A DNA stretch of 55,156 nucleotides from Sutterella sp. (GCA_020025965.1 JAHHRG010000005.1:1-55156), one strand, 5' to 3'; positions 8,049 to 16,810 are shown, counted from the stretch's first letter. Translations and numbers: made by a program. The notes: generated from the letters alone by a model not told the origin.

Positions 8049-9242
8049 CTAAAGGAAAGCCTCCTGAAGTTCCGACAAAAAGGCAATGCCCTTTTCCGTC
8101 GGGCAGACGATCTCTGTATCGGGCAGAAGCAACCCCTCAGCCCGGAGACGTGAAAGCGTCGGCTCAACCGTTTCACGCACCAATCCGGTGCGTTCCGTAA
8201 AGAGTGCCGAGGGGACACCTTCCGTGAGGCGCAAAACGTTGAGCATGAATTCGAATGGCAGCGCTTCTGCCTCTACGCCTTCACGCTCTTCGATACCGTT
8301 ACCGACCGCAACAACCGCGTCCATATACCGCTTCGGAGACATCAGTCGCCTTTCACGTACGATCCCGTCGAGCGTTGTGAGCTTCCCGTGAGCTCCCGCG
8401 CCTGCAGCCAGATAGTCCCCGAAGGTCCAATAGTTGAGATTGTGTCGGCAGCGACGGCCGGGCTTGGCATAGCCAGAAACTTCGTAATGTTCAAAGCCCG
8501 CTCGAGCGAGTTCCGAGACAACTAAATCCGACATATCGGCACAAAGATCGTCATCGGGAAGATCTTCCGGCATCCTTTTCGCAAAAGCCGTTCCTTCCTC
8601 AATCGTGAGCTGATAAAAAGAAAGGTGCGTCGCCCCGGTCGACACGGCATTGCGGACTTCGCTTTCCAATTCTTCAAGCGATTCCCCGGGAAGCGCAAAC
8701 ATCACGTCGAGATTAAAGTTGTCGAAAATTTTCGACGCCGCTTCCGCCGCATGTCGTGCCTCGGCCGACGAATGGATACGTCCCAAGCGGCGAAGCTTCT
8801 CGTCGATAAAACTTTGTACGCCGATCGACAAACGGTTCACACCTGCATGACGGAAGTCGTTAAAGCGACTTTCGTCAACGGTTCCCGGATTCGCTTCGAG
8901 CGTAATTTCGCAGTCGGCCGTGAAAGGAAAGAGTCGGTCGGCTCCCGCTAGCAATCGGCCGAGCGCCTTTCCCGACATCAAACTCGGTGTCCCTCCGCCC
9001 ACAAAAACGGACGAAATCGAGCGGTTCCCCGTTCGTCCCTGCCACGCGGCGAGATCCTTCAAAACGGCATCGACGTAGGCTTCCTCGTTGAGAGACGACG
9101 GCGCCGCATGCGAATTGAAATCGCAATACGGGCACTTTCTTACGCACCAAGGCCAATGAAGATAAATGGAAAGCGGAATGGCCTCGACGGCCTCGGCACT
9201 GAAGCGAGGCCCCGTGAATTGAAGGGTATCTTTCGATTCCAC
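8049..9242 (-). CDS. hemW: Radical SAM heme chaperone HemW (coproporphyrinogen III oxidase-like)
   Basis: HemN-like radical SAM protein that binds heme and a [4Fe-4S] cluster and is proposed to deliver heme to respiratory enzymes; it is not the oxidase itself. The cluster motif CVRKCPYC (Cys33, 37, 40) follows YLHWPW. SIGVQSF and the C-terminal HemN winged-helix region (FMLNVLRLTEGV) are present. Length is 397 aa. The open frame begins with GTG at 9242, and GGGG lies upstream. It is last in the rph-rdgB-hemW run, three bases after the rdgB stop. hemW beside rdgB is typical of proteobacteria. The N-terminal extension before the radical SAM motif lets the exact start remain uncertain. Confidence 0.92.
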   Translation of the reverse strand: MESKDTLQFTGPRFSAEAVEAIPLSIYLHWPWCVRKCPYCDFNSHAAPSSLNEEAYVDAVLKDLAAWQGRTGNRSISSVFVGGGTPSLMSGKALGRLLAGADRLFPFTADCEITLEANPGTVDESRFNDFRHAGVNRLSIGVQSFIDEKLRRLGRIHSSAEARHAAEAASKIFDNFNLDVMFALPGESLEELESEVRNAVSTGATHLSFYQLTIEEGTAFAKRMPEDLPDDDLCADMSDLVVSELARAGFEHYEVSGYAKPGRRCRHNLNYWTFGDYLAAGAGAHGKLTTLDGIVRERRLMSPKRYMDAVVAVGNGIEEREGVEAEALPFEFMLNVLRLTEGVPSALFTERTGLVRETVEPTLSRLRAEGLLLPDTEIVCPTEKGIAFLSELQEAFL

Positions 9243-9245
9243 GAA

Positions 9246-9860
9246 TTACCAACCCCAGTTCGTTCTGAGGAGTTCGGCCATTCGAACCAAAGCGACACCT
9301 CGATGGCTTACACGATTTTTTTCTTCGGCCGTCAGTTCTGCGGCCGTTTTGCCGTAGGCCGGTACAAAGAAATGTGGGTCATACCCAAAACCGCCTTCTC
9401 CTGCAGCCCGATCGCAGATTTCGCCGTACCAGTTACCGACAGCAATCAAAGGTTCGGGATCCTCAGGCGTGCGTACGGCCACGAGCACACAGGTGTAGTG
9501 AGCACTGCGGTCATCTACCCCCTGAAGCTTTTCAACGAGAAGCCGATTGTTCTTCTCATCGGTCGCTCCTTCACCCGAGAAACGAGCGGAATAGACTCCG
9601 GGCATTCCATTCAGGGCATTGACGCAAATCCCCGAGTCGTCAGCCATCGCGGCATGCCCCGTTACGCGGGCGGCATGGCGGGCTTTTTGCAGACAGTTTT
9701 CGACAAAAGTGCCGAAAGGTTCTTCGCAAGATTCAACGCCCAAAGCGCCCTGATTGACGACCTCGATACCCAAAGGTGCAAACATCGCATTGAATTCGCG
9801 AAGCTTTCCCTTGTTGTTAGAGGCGAGTACGAGAAACTTGTCCATCATCCGTCCCTTCAT
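9246..9860 (-). CDS. rdgB: dITP/XTP pyrophosphatase (non-canonical purine NTPase)
   Basis: Ham1 family house-cleaning enzyme that hydrolyses dITP and XTP to monophosphates and keeps deaminated purines out of DNA. The N-terminal LASNNKGKLREFNAMF, the metal/substrate motif MADDSGICVNAL and GVYSARFSG are all present, with FGYDPHFFVP later and SHRGVAL near the C-terminus. The ATG at 9860 overlaps the rph stop as ATGA, indicating coupling. Two further in-frame ATGs (9845, 9842) follow an AAGGGA and could be the real start. Length is 204 aa or slightly less. Confidence 0.95.
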   Translation of the reverse strand: MKGRMMDKFLVLASNNKGKLREFNAMFAPLGIEVVNQGALGVESCEEPFGTFVENCLQKARHAARVTGHAAMADDSGICVNALNGMPGVYSARFSGEGATDEKNNRLLVEKLQGVDDRSAHYTCVLVAVRTPEDPEPLIAVGNWYGEICDRAAGEGGFGYDPHFFVPAYGKTAAELTAEEKNRVSHRGVALVRMAELLRTNWGW

Positions 9861-10594
9861 TCGGCGAGAGCGGCCGTCTGAGCCGCCTGAATTTCACGGT
9901 TGCCCTTTTCAGCCAAAGCAAGCAACGTGTTGAGTTCTTCGCGGCTGAAGGGATTGCCTTCGGCCGTTCCTTGAATTTCAATGAATCGACCGGCATCGGT
10001 CATCACCACATTCATATCGGTGTCGCAACCGCTGTCTTCGACGTAGTTAAGGTCAAGCACCGGACGGCCTGAAACCACCCCCGCAGAGACGGCGCTGATC
10101 TGCGCCACGATCGGATCTTCCGCAATCTGCTCTTTCGCAAGCATGCCGTTGACGGCATCGCGAAGCGCAACCCAAGCGCCGGCGATTGATGCACAGCGCG
10201 TACCGCCGTCGGCCTGAAGAACGTCACAGTCGATCTTGATCGTAAATTCGCCGAGCTTCGTGCGATCGACGGCTGCACGAAGACTGCGACCGATCAAACG
10301 TTGAATTTCCTGCGTACGACCGGACTGTTTACCCTTGGCGGCTTCGCGTTCGCAACGCGTACCGGTCGCACGCGGCAGGAGACCGTATTCAGCGGTCACC
10401 CAGCCTTCGCCCTTGTCTTTCAGGAAGCGAGGAACGCCTTCGACAACGCTCGCCGTACAAAGCACCTTAGTGTCGCCCGCCGACACAAGCACACTGCCCT
10501 CGGCGTACTTCGTATAGTGACGAACAAAGGAAATCGGACGAAGCTCGTCAACGGCACGTCCGTCGGGACGCGAACACTGGCACTCTTGAGACAT
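9857..10594 (-). CDS. rph: Ribonuclease PH (tRNA nucleotidyltransferase)
   Basis: Phosphorolytic 3'-5' exoribonuclease that trims tRNA 3' ends. RPISFVRHYTKYAEGSVLV, GEGWVTAEYGLLPRAT, GKQSGRTQEIQRLIGRSLRA and the phosphate-site region CDVLQADGGTR match the family along its length. The longest frame would add 50 residues. ATG at 10594 has AGGAG upstream (TTTAGGAGTCC) and gives 245 aa, near the 238 aa of the E. coli enzyme. It opens the rph-rdgB-hemW run and is divergent from yicC, a very common arrangement. Confidence 0.95.
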   Translation of the reverse strand: MSQECQCSRPDGRAVDELRPISFVRHYTKYAEGSVLVSAGDTKVLCTASVVEGVPRFLKDKGEGWVTAEYGLLPRATGTRCEREAAKGKQSGRTQEIQRLIGRSLRAAVDRTKLGEFTIKIDCDVLQADGGTRCASIAGAWVALRDAVNGMLAKEQIAEDPIVAQISAVSAGVVSGRPVLDLNYVEDSGCDTDMNVVMTDAGRFIEIQGTAEGNPFSREELNTLLALAEKGNREIQAAQTAALAE

Positions 10595-10686
10595 GAATGG
10601 ACTCCTAAAAATTAAACATCGGTGACTCAATGCTACCGCAGAGCGCCTTTGAGCTCTCAACTTTTTCGAGCTTATCTCCGAAGGCT

Positions 10687-10692
10687 TACAAT
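10687..10692 (+). promoter_or_regulatory. Putative -10 box of the yicC promoter
   Basis: TACAAT in the rph/yicC divergent gap, inside a 12-base string CTTACAATAACG that recurs upstream of gmk (from 11717). No convincing -35 is visible at 16-18 bp, so this rests on the -10 and on its recurrence. Confidence 0.4.
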
Positions 10693-10767
10693 AACGGAGC
10701 CTGCCGCAGCCACCGTTTCCGTCTGCGGCGCATTGATTACCCATTTTTTCAAATAAAAGGACTCATC

Positions 10768-11667
10768 ATGACCGTCGCTAGCATGACCGGCTATGCCGTC
10801 GCCTCGGAAGCCACGCCGATCGGTACCGTTACCGTGGAATTCCGTTCCGTCAACTCCCGCTTCCTTGATCAGAACCTGCGTCTCCATGAAGATCTGCGAT
10901 TTGCCGATCCGATCATCCGTGAAATGCTCACCAAACGCATTGCCCGCGGCAAGGTGGAAGTGCGTGCCTCGCTTATTGCAGACGAAAATGCCGAACCCGC
11001 AACCGTCAACAAGGCCGTGCTCGAACGTCTGATTGCGATTCAGGCTTCGATTCTCGAAACGGTGCCCGACGCCAAAAAGCTCAACGTCATGAACCTGATG
11101 ACGATGCCCGGCGTTCTGACGAGCAAGCGTCCCGACGAAGACGAACTCGCCGCCAAGATCCGTACGGTCGTCGATCGCGCGCTTGATGCCTTTACCGCTT
11201 CCCGCGCTCGCGAAGGCGAAGCGCTTGCCCGTGTGCTTCTGAATAATTGCGATCAAGTCGAAGGCGTAGTGAAAGAACTCCAGCCGAAGATCCCGACGAT
11301 TCTCGCTCATATCGGCAGCAAGCTTCAGGAACGCCTTGAAACGGCGCTCTCTAATGCACTGACTGAAAACAGCACGCTTACCAAAGAAGAAGTGTCCGAC
11401 CGTATCCGTCAGGAAGTCACGCTCTACGCGCTTCGTCTTGACGTTGAAGAAGAAATGAACCGACTTCTCACGCATGTGGCTGAAGTCCGTCGCATCCTTC
11501 AGAAGGGCGGTGCCGTCGGCCGTCGTCTGGACTTTGTCGTTCAGGAAATGAATCGCGAAGCCAATACACTCGGCTCTAAGGCCGCCGCGATCGACATGAC
11601 CAATGCAGCTCTGCAACTCAAGGTCATCATCGAACAGATGCGCGAACAGATCCAGAATTTGGAATAA
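10768..11667 (+). CDS. yicC: YicC family endoribonuclease
   Basis: Member of the YicC/YloC family, whose E. coli representative is an endoribonuclease acting in RNA turnover. The family N-terminus SMTGYAVAS is clear, as are EFRSVNSRFLDQNLRL, the central coiled helical region, and the conserved C-terminal DFVVQEMNREANTLGSKA. The longest frame adds 46 residues with no family match. ATG at 10768 has AAAGG nearby and gives 299 aa. It is divergent from rph and followed by gmk after a 13-bp perfect hairpin. Confidence 0.93.
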   Translation: MTVASMTGYAVASEATPIGTVTVEFRSVNSRFLDQNLRLHEDLRFADPIIREMLTKRIARGKVEVRASLIADENAEPATVNKAVLERLIAIQASILETVPDAKKLNVMNLMTMPGVLTSKRPDEDELAAKIRTVVDRALDAFTASRAREGEALARVLLNNCDQVEGVVKELQPKIPTILAHIGSKLQERLETALSNALTENSTLTKEEVSDRIRQEVTLYALRLDVEEEMNRLLTHVAEVRRILQKGGAVGRRLDFVVQEMNREANTLGSKAAAIDMTNAALQLKVIIEQMREQIQNLE

Positions 11668-11719
11668 GCGCAAAAAAAAAATAAAAGCTTTCGTCGCCCG
11701 AAGCGGCTTCGAATTCCTT

Positions 11720-11752
11720 ACAATAACGCCCTCACTCGCAGGGCGTTATTGT
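11720..11752 (+). other. 13-bp perfect hairpin between yicC and gmk
   Basis: Arms ACAATAACGCCCT (11720-11732) and AGGCGT-type partner AGGGCGTTATTGT (11740-11752) are exact reverse complements with a 7-nt loop. The left arm contains the TACAAT -10-like box of the putative gmk promoter (11719-11724). It may be a yicC terminator, although only a loose T-run follows, or a structure at the 5' end of the gmk transcript. Confidence 0.7.
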
Positions 11753-11804
11753 CATCGCACCTTTTCTGCGAGACGCAACCCAATTCAAGATGGAGTTTCT
11801 CTGC

Positions 11805-12449
11805 ATGTCCAACAACGCCAAAAAGCCCGTTCATGCCGGCCGTCTTTTCCTCGTCACGGCCCCGTCGGGCGCCGGCAAGTCTTCGCTTGTCAACGCACTC
11901 TTGAAGCTTGAGCCCTCGCTCAAACTGTCGATTTCTCACACGACGCGTCAGCCGCGTCCCGGTGAAGAAAACGGCCGCGAATACCATTTCGTAAGCGAAG
12001 GCGAATTTCTGGCCATGCGCGAACGCGACGAATTTCTCGAATCCGCCCTCGTGCACGGCAACTATTACGGCACGAGTCGTCTCTGGATTGAAAACCAGAT
12101 GGCACAGGGCAACGACGTTCTGCTTGAAATTGATTGGCAGGGTGCTCGCCAGGTTCGTCAGACGTTTGACGGTGTCATCGGCATCTTCATTCTGCCGCCC
12201 TCGATCGAAGCGCTCGAATGGCGCCTGCATCATCGCGGCACCGACTCCGAACAGACGATTACCCGTCGCTTACTCGGTGCCGGGGCGGAAATGTCTCATG
12301 CTCCGGAATTCGAGTACGTTATAATTAATGAAGATTTCGATACGGCACTCTTCCAGATGCGTTCCGTCATCATCGCCAGCCGACTCGCCTATCAGCAACA
12401 AGCGGTTCGCCATCGCGAACAAATGATCGGTCTCGGCATTCCGCTCTGA
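11805..12449 (+). CDS. gmk: Guanylate kinase
   Basis: Phosphorylates GMP to GDP with ATP; essential for GTP and (p)ppGpp precursor supply. The P-loop APSGAGKSSL lies near the N-terminus. The GMP-binding region HTTRQPRPGEENGREYHFV and the lid/catalytic ILPPSIEALEWRL segment follow. Two in-frame ATGs exist. The one at 11805 has GGAG (11792-11795) nine bases upstream and gives 214 aa, so it is chosen over 11790, which lacks a ribosome binding site. It heads the gmk-rpoZ-spoT cluster typical of beta- and gammaproteobacteria. Confidence 0.96.
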   Translation: MSNNAKKPVHAGRLFLVTAPSGAGKSSLVNALLKLEPSLKLSISHTTRQPRPGEENGREYHFVSEGEFLAMRERDEFLESALVHGNYYGTSRLWIENQMAQGNDVLLEIDWQGARQVRQTFDGVIGIFILPPSIEALEWRLHHRGTDSEQTITRRLLGAGAEMSHAPEFEYVIINEDFDTALFQMRSVIIASRLAYQQQAVRHREQMIGLGIPL

Positions 12450-12498
12450 TTTAAGAGCGTCCGTTTCTTTTTACTCTTTTTACTCACTGCACATAAAA

Positions 12499-12699
12499 AT
12501 GGCCCGTATTACCGTTGAAGACTGCCTGAAGAAGATCCCGAACCGTTTCCAGATGGTTCTGGTTGCAGCTTACCGCGCCCGTCAGTTGACCCAGGGCTAC
12601 GCTCCCAAGGTCGACGCCAAGGACAAGCCTTCCGTCATCGCTCTGCGTGAAATCGCTCAGGGTGAAGTCGGAGTCGAAATGTTGAAGCGCGTGCCGTAA
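12499..12699 (+). CDS. rpoZ: RNA polymerase omega subunit
   Basis: Small subunit that chaperones beta' and contributes to the ppGpp site of RNA polymerase. 66 aa, starting MARITVEDCLKKIPNRFQMV and carrying the conserved AAYRARQL and KPSVIALREIA segments. It has no strong Shine-Dalgarno. It lies 49 bp after gmk and is followed by a clear terminator before the (p)ppGpp synthetase gene, so the stringent-response gene probably also has its own promoter. Confidence 0.95.
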   Translation: MARITVEDCLKKIPNRFQMVLVAAYRARQLTQGYAPKVDAKDKPSVIALREIAQGEVGVEMLKRVP

Positions 12700-12722
12700 A
12701 GTCGTCTTTACGCGTCCCTTCG

Positions 12723-12769
12723 AACGGTCAGGTTTAGCCGTAAAAAGCACGGTTAATCTGGCCGTTTTT
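12723..12769 (+). terminator. Rho-independent terminator after rpoZ
   Basis: Long imperfect stem: AACGGTCAGGTTTAGCCGT pairs with ACGGTTAATCTGGCCGTT through a few G-U pairs, loop AAAAAGC, then TTTTTG. Confidence 0.75.
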
Positions 12770-12832
12770 GTTTTGGCGCTCACAATATGCAATGATATGG
12801 CTATCAGTACCTTTTTTTAAGGACCTTTTGTC

Positions 12833-15214
12833 ATGGCCGTCGAGCGAATACAATACCCAGAAGATCTCTACGCGACTCAGGAAGAAGGTAAGTCGGTCTC
12901 CCCGCAACCCATTCCTCATCGAACGCAACAACAGAGCAAAAAGCCTTCTGCACCGGCAAAAAACCTACCGTCGCAACCGTTGTCGAAGATCGCCCTTCCT
13001 GACGCCGACCTTCCTCTTTTTACCGCTACCGCACCGGAAGCCGTTGTCACAGCCTCTTCGTTACTTGAGCGTTGCAAACAGTATTTAGCCTCGTCCGACG
13101 TCGAAAAGATCCGCGAAGCCTATCGCTACGCCGATGCAGCTCACCTCGGCCAATTCCGTAAATCGGGCGAACCCTACATCACGCACCCGATTGCCGTCGC
13201 CTCCATCCTTGCTCAATGGAAAATGGACGCAGTCACCGTGCAGGCCGGCCTGATGCACGACGTCCTCGAAGATACGCCGATGAGCAAACAGGAAATGGCT
13301 GAAAAATTCGGCATTGAAGTGGCCGAACTCGTTGACGGCGTGAGTAAACTCGACAAACTCCGCTTTTCGTCCGTTCAAGCTGCTCAGGCCGAGAGTTTCC
13401 GCAAGATGCTCCTCGCGATGTCTCGCGACGTTCGCGTCATCCTCGTGAAACTCGCCGACCGTCTGCACAACATGCGTACGCTCGGTGTCATGCGCCCCGA
13501 AAAACGTGCTCGCATTGCGAAGGAAACGCTCGACATTTACGTGCCGATCGCTCATCGACTGGGGCTCAACATCGTTTTCCGCGAGTTGCAGGAATTGAGT
13601 TTTGCGAACCGTTATCCGCTTCGATACAAAGTTCTCTACGAAAATGTTCTGCTCCTGAGAAACAACCGTCGTGCGGTTCTCGAACGCATCTTGCAGGAAA
13701 CCCGCGAATTTCTTCCGAAACATAACATTCGCGCACGCATTTTGGGTCGCGACAAAACGATTTACGGCATCTACAACAAGATGCGTGAAAGTCATCAGTC
13801 CTTCTCCGATGCGCTTGATATTTACGGCTTTCGCGTGATTGTTCGAAGTGTCGAAGACTGCTATCTCGCTCTCGGTGCCCTTCACATCCTCTATAAGCCC
13901 GTTCACCGCCGCTTCAAGGACTTCATTGCCATTCCGAAGCTCAACGGCTATCAGAGCCTCCATACGACAGTAATCGGTCCGTACGGAACACCGATCGAAT
14001 ACCAGATTCGTACCGAAGAAATGCATCAGGTCTCCGAATACGGGATTTTGACGCAATGGCGCAATAAGAACGACATTGATTCGACCGACATCCAGTCGAG
14101 AACGGCGGCTTGGCTTCAGAACCTTATGGAAATTCAGCGTACGAGTACGGACAGCTCGGAATTTCTTGAAAACATTAAGGTCGACCTCTTCCCGAACCGT
14201 GTCTATACCTTCACGCCGAAGGGCCGCATCATTTCGCTCCCGAAGGGGGGAACCTCCGTCGACTTTGCTTACCAGATTCATACCGATGTCGGCAATCAGA
14301 CGAAAGCCTGTCGCATCAACGGCGAACCGAAGCCTTTGTCAACCGAACTGAAAAACGGCGACCAGGTCGAAATCATCACGGATCCGAATGCTCATCCGCA
14401 TCCCGAATGGCTTGAATTCGTCCATTCCGGCCGTGCCCGTGCGGAAATCCGTCAGTATCTTCGCAACTGCCGCTTTGAAGACTCCGTCCGCCTCGGCCGA
14501 TTGGCACTGGAAAACATTGCGCTCGAAAACCACATTGATCTTTCAACCGTGCCGACTGAAATCTGGCATTGCCTCGAAAAAGAATTGGACGTCGACAGCC
14601 TTTCGTCACTCTACGCTTCCGTTGGTCTCGGGAAAGACCTGCCGGCTGCGGTCGTACATCGCCTGATCAGTCTTCTTCACTCGGAGGAAGGAGAAGCCGA
14701 ATACATCCGCGCACTGCCAGAAATTATTATTCGCGGCAACGAAGGCGTCGCCGTTTCGCTCTCAAAGTGCTGTCACCCGATTCCTGGCGACAAGATTGTC
14801 GGCTTCAACCGTTCGGGGCACGGTCTCATTATTCACCGAGCCGACTGTCCGCATGTTGTTCGCAACATCAAGGCCGATCCGGAACGCTGGATGGAGGAAG
14901 TTCAGTGGGCACCGGAACAGAGAAACGCCAACTTCTCAGTTCCGCTTGAAATTCGTGTCATGGATACGAACAGCTCACTCGCTTTGATCGTCGCAAGTGT
15001 TGCCGAAGCCAATTCGAGCATTACCGGCGTTACGATCGATGAAGACGGTGAGGACAAATACATCCGCATTACCGTTCAGGTTCGAGACCGCGGTCACTTG
15101 ATGCACGTCATGCGCACGATCAAGCAAACGGCCAACGTCGAACAGGTCAAACGCATGTTCGAAGCCGGCTTACCGAGCGCACGTCGCCGTCAGGGACGTA
15201 AAGTCAACAAGTAA
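12833..15214 (+). CDS. spoT: Bifunctional (p)ppGpp synthetase/hydrolase (RelA/SpoT family)
   Basis: Makes and degrades the stringent-response alarmone (p)ppGpp. 793 aa. A Ser/Pro/Gln-rich N-terminal extension of about 70 residues precedes the HD hydrolase domain, whose metal pair is at 142-143 (HDVLEDT). The synthetase domain carries YGFRVIV and KDFIAIPKLNGYQSLHTT; its RFKD (RXKD) motif is the bifunctional signature, as opposed to EXDD of monofunctional RelA. The TGS domain (YTFTPKGRIISLPKGGT) and C-terminal ACT domain follow. AAGGA lies about ten bases before the ATG. The order gmk-rpoZ-spoT supports the name; a separate relA may exist elsewhere. A strong terminator follows. Confidence 0.94.
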   Translation: MAVERIQYPEDLYATQEEGKSVSPQPIPHRTQQQSKKPSAPAKNLPSQPLSKIALPDADLPLFTATAPEAVVTASSLLERCKQYLASSDVEKIREAYRYADAAHLGQFRKSGEPYITHPIAVASILAQWKMDAVTVQAGLMHDVLEDTPMSKQEMAEKFGIEVAELVDGVSKLDKLRFSSVQAAQAESFRKMLLAMSRDVRVILVKLADRLHNMRTLGVMRPEKRARIAKETLDIYVPIAHRLGLNIVFRELQELSFANRYPLRYKVLYENVLLLRNNRRAVLERILQETREFLPKHNIRARILGRDKTIYGIYNKMRESHQSFSDALDIYGFRVIVRSVEDCYLALGALHILYKPVHRRFKDFIAIPKLNGYQSLHTTVIGPYGTPIEYQIRTEEMHQVSEYGILTQWRNKNDIDSTDIQSRTAAWLQNLMEIQRTSTDSSEFLENIKVDLFPNRVYTFTPKGRIISLPKGGTSVDFAYQIHTDVGNQTKACRINGEPKPLSTELKNGDQVEIITDPNAHPHPEWLEFVHSGRARAEIRQYLRNCRFEDSVRLGRLALENIALENHIDLSTVPTEIWHCLEKELDVDSLSSLYASVGLGKDLPAAVVHRLISLLHSEEGEAEYIRALPEIIIRGNEGVAVSLSKCCHPIPGDKIVGFNRSGHGLIIHRADCPHVVRNIKADPERWMEEVQWAPEQRNANFSVPLEIRVMDTNSSLALIVASVAEANSSITGVTIDEDGEDKYIRITVQVRDRGHLMHVMRTIKQTANVEQVKRMFEAGLPSARRRQGRKVNK

Positions 15215-15230
15215 TCCGATCAAAAAAGGA

Positions 15231-15275
15231 AAGGAGCGATTTTCCCTCGCGGAGAAAATCGCTCCTTTTTGTTTT
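15231..15275. terminator. Bidirectional terminator between spoT and GT25 gene
   Basis: Arms GGAGCGATTTTC and GAAAATCGCTCC, with TTTTTGTTTT downstream on the plus strand and a T-rich run on the minus strand. It serves both convergent genes. Confidence 0.88.
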
Positions 15276-16044
15276 ATCGGTGATCTTTCACACCTTCGGC
15301 CGAACACCTTGCTTTGTGTCTCATCATAATGAACTTTCTTTCGAGATAAGCGATCGGATTGGCAAATTTCGGTGTCTTGTTATTCTTCTTTTCAAGACCG
15401 ATTTCAGACTCCATGTCATCGTCGAAATAAAAAACTGACGGAGCCAGTCCCCAGGCATCGATTGATTTACGAACGGGAGAAGCATGCAAAAACAACAGGT
15501 CGTCAACCGGTCCCAACACCTTCTTCGAAATCTCAATCATGGCGGCAGCGCCTTTGCGGTTGATCATGTAGGCCACCGTTCCCATATTGCTCCATCGCAA
15601 CACTTTCAATAAGCGTGCATTTTTGGAACAAACCGTTTTGAAGGCTTTCTCTCGAATATCTTCTCCCGGTTCTTTTCGAGCTGTCATTTGAATGAGATCC
15701 ACGCCTTCCGGAATCCAGCTTTCATCCGTAATAAAGTCTTTGACATTCTCGCGGACAAACAAATCGTCCTCCATGATCAAAGCCCACTCTTCGTCAGTTT
15801 CAAGCAAGGACTTCCAAGCTTTCAAATGGCTCAAGTAGCAACCCATTTCTCCAGGGGTCATTTCCTTTAACCAGAAATGACGTTCGGAGAGTCTCGGACG
15901 CATATTCTTCAGTTCTTCAGGATCCATTTTTCGACCGTCAACAGCCGGCAGTCGAACGATCTCCAAATCCAAATCCCGAAAAATCTTTTGCATACGATCC
16001 CAGCGCTCTACTGATCGATCCAAATTGACAACATATCTGATCAT
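15274..16044 (-). CDS. Glycosyltransferase family 25 (LPS/lipooligosaccharide type)
   Basis: Likely transfers a sugar, often galactose, onto lipid A core or lipooligosaccharide at the cytoplasmic face of the inner membrane. 256 aa. The N-terminus YVVNLDRSVERWDRM is the GT25 nucleotide-binding start. GCYLSHLKAWKSLL and the metal-binding ALIMEDDL (acidic DxD-like motif) are classic. VDGRKMDPEELK also fits. It has no membrane span. AAGGA precedes the ATG. It sits between spoT and greB, genes usually adjacent in betaproteobacteria, and starts 10 bp after the greB stop, probably cotranscribed. Exact acceptor and donor cannot be told. Confidence 0.88.
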   Translation of the reverse strand: MIRYVVNLDRSVERWDRMQKIFRDLDLEIVRLPAVDGRKMDPEELKNMRPRLSERHFWLKEMTPGEMGCYLSHLKAWKSLLETDEEWALIMEDDLFVRENVKDFITDESWIPEGVDLIQMTARKEPGEDIREKAFKTVCSKNARLLKVLRWSNMGTVAYMINRKGAAAMIEISKKVLGPVDDLLFLHASPVRKSIDAWGLAPSVFYFDDDMESEIGLEKKNNKTPKFANPIAYLERKFIMMRHKARCSAEGVKDHR

Positions 16045-16054
16045 TCTTAGATCC

Positions 16055-16615
16055 TTAGTACGGCTGTTTGTTGGTATAGGTGACTTCGAGAATTTCCAGC
16101 GTCTCGACTCGAGCTGGGTGCGTCACGGTCGCGGGGGTCGGCAACTTGACTTCATCGCCTTCGCTTGCCTTCAAGAAAACACGAGCGATCGGACTGATCC
16201 AGCTCACGTCACCGTGAGAAGCATCGGCCTCATCGATACCGACAATGCGAATCTTGTGCTCTTCACCCTCTTCATTGCAATAAAGCACCGTCGCGCCGAA
16301 GTAAACTTTATCGGTTGCGGGACGAGCTTCCGGATCCACCACTTCGGCAGATTCGACGCGTTTGTTTAAGAAACGAATACGACGGTCGATTTCACGCAAA
16401 CGACGTTTACCGTACTGATAGTCACCGTTTTCACTGCGGTCACCGTTACTGGCAGCCCACGCGACGACGTTGACCATCTCCGGGCGTTCAACATTCACCA
16501 AATGTTCTCGCTCGTCCAAGAGTCGACGATAACAGGCAGGCGTCATGTAATTCTTGGTATTGGCAGGCAAGCCGGGTAACTTCACATCATCGTCATCATC
16601 ATCGGACACGGACAT
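16055..16615 (-). CDS. greB: Transcription elongation factor GreB
   Basis: Secondary-channel factor that stimulates transcript cleavage in backtracked RNA polymerase. The C-terminal domain carries VSWISPIARVFLKASEGDEV. The N-terminal coiled coil has NGDRSENGDYQYGKRRLREIDRRI, which is GreB-like. The open frame extends to a TTG at 16639. ATG at 16615 has AAGGA upstream and gives 186 aa. That start exposes a run of six Asp residues (SVSDDDDDD) at the N-terminus, longer than usual for GreB. Its neighbour on the plus strand is spoT, with GT25 in between. Confidence 0.92.
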   Translation of the reverse strand: MSVSDDDDDDVKLPGLPANTKNYMTPACYRRLLDEREHLVNVERPEMVNVVAWAASNGDRSENGDYQYGKRRLREIDRRIRFLNKRVESAEVVDPEARPATDKVYFGATVLYCNEEGEEHKIRIVGIDEADASHGDVSWISPIARVFLKASEGDEVKLPTPATVTHPARVETLEILEVTYTNKQPY

Positions 16616-16793
16616 TTCTTCTTTTCCTTCATTCGGCAACAGCGGTCTTTTTGCCCAGACGGCGAAAGACCGAAAGGTTCGTTAAGAACTTGGTACCTAT
16701 GAATGATAATCTACCCACAAGAAAATGTCGGTTGCGAAGCTTCTTCAGAGAGAAGCCAGAGGAAGGCTTGTAGCAAATACAACGTCGAGCAAA

Positions 16794-16810
16794 CTTCGTC
16801 ACTGACGAAG
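16794..16810. repeat. 17-bp palindrome in the greB / tRNA-Ala gap
   Basis: CTTCGTCA-C-TGACGAAG, exact 8-bp arms with one central base, too tight for a hairpin, so more like a protein-binding site. The rest of the roughly 280-bp gap (16616-16895) holds the tRNA terminator and some short inverted repeats but no gene. Confidence 0.4.

Noticed and set aside
7703..8200. 165-aa plus frame spanning the glnA regulatory gap
   Set aside because: It overlaps the sigma-54 promoter and NtrC sites and runs into hemW in antisense; no Shine-Dalgarno and no homology pattern.
16595..16614. Microsatellite-type phase-variable repeat at the GreB start
   Set aside because: The GAT/GAC run is imperfect and codes for Asp; it is too short and too interrupted to suggest slipped-strand phase variation.
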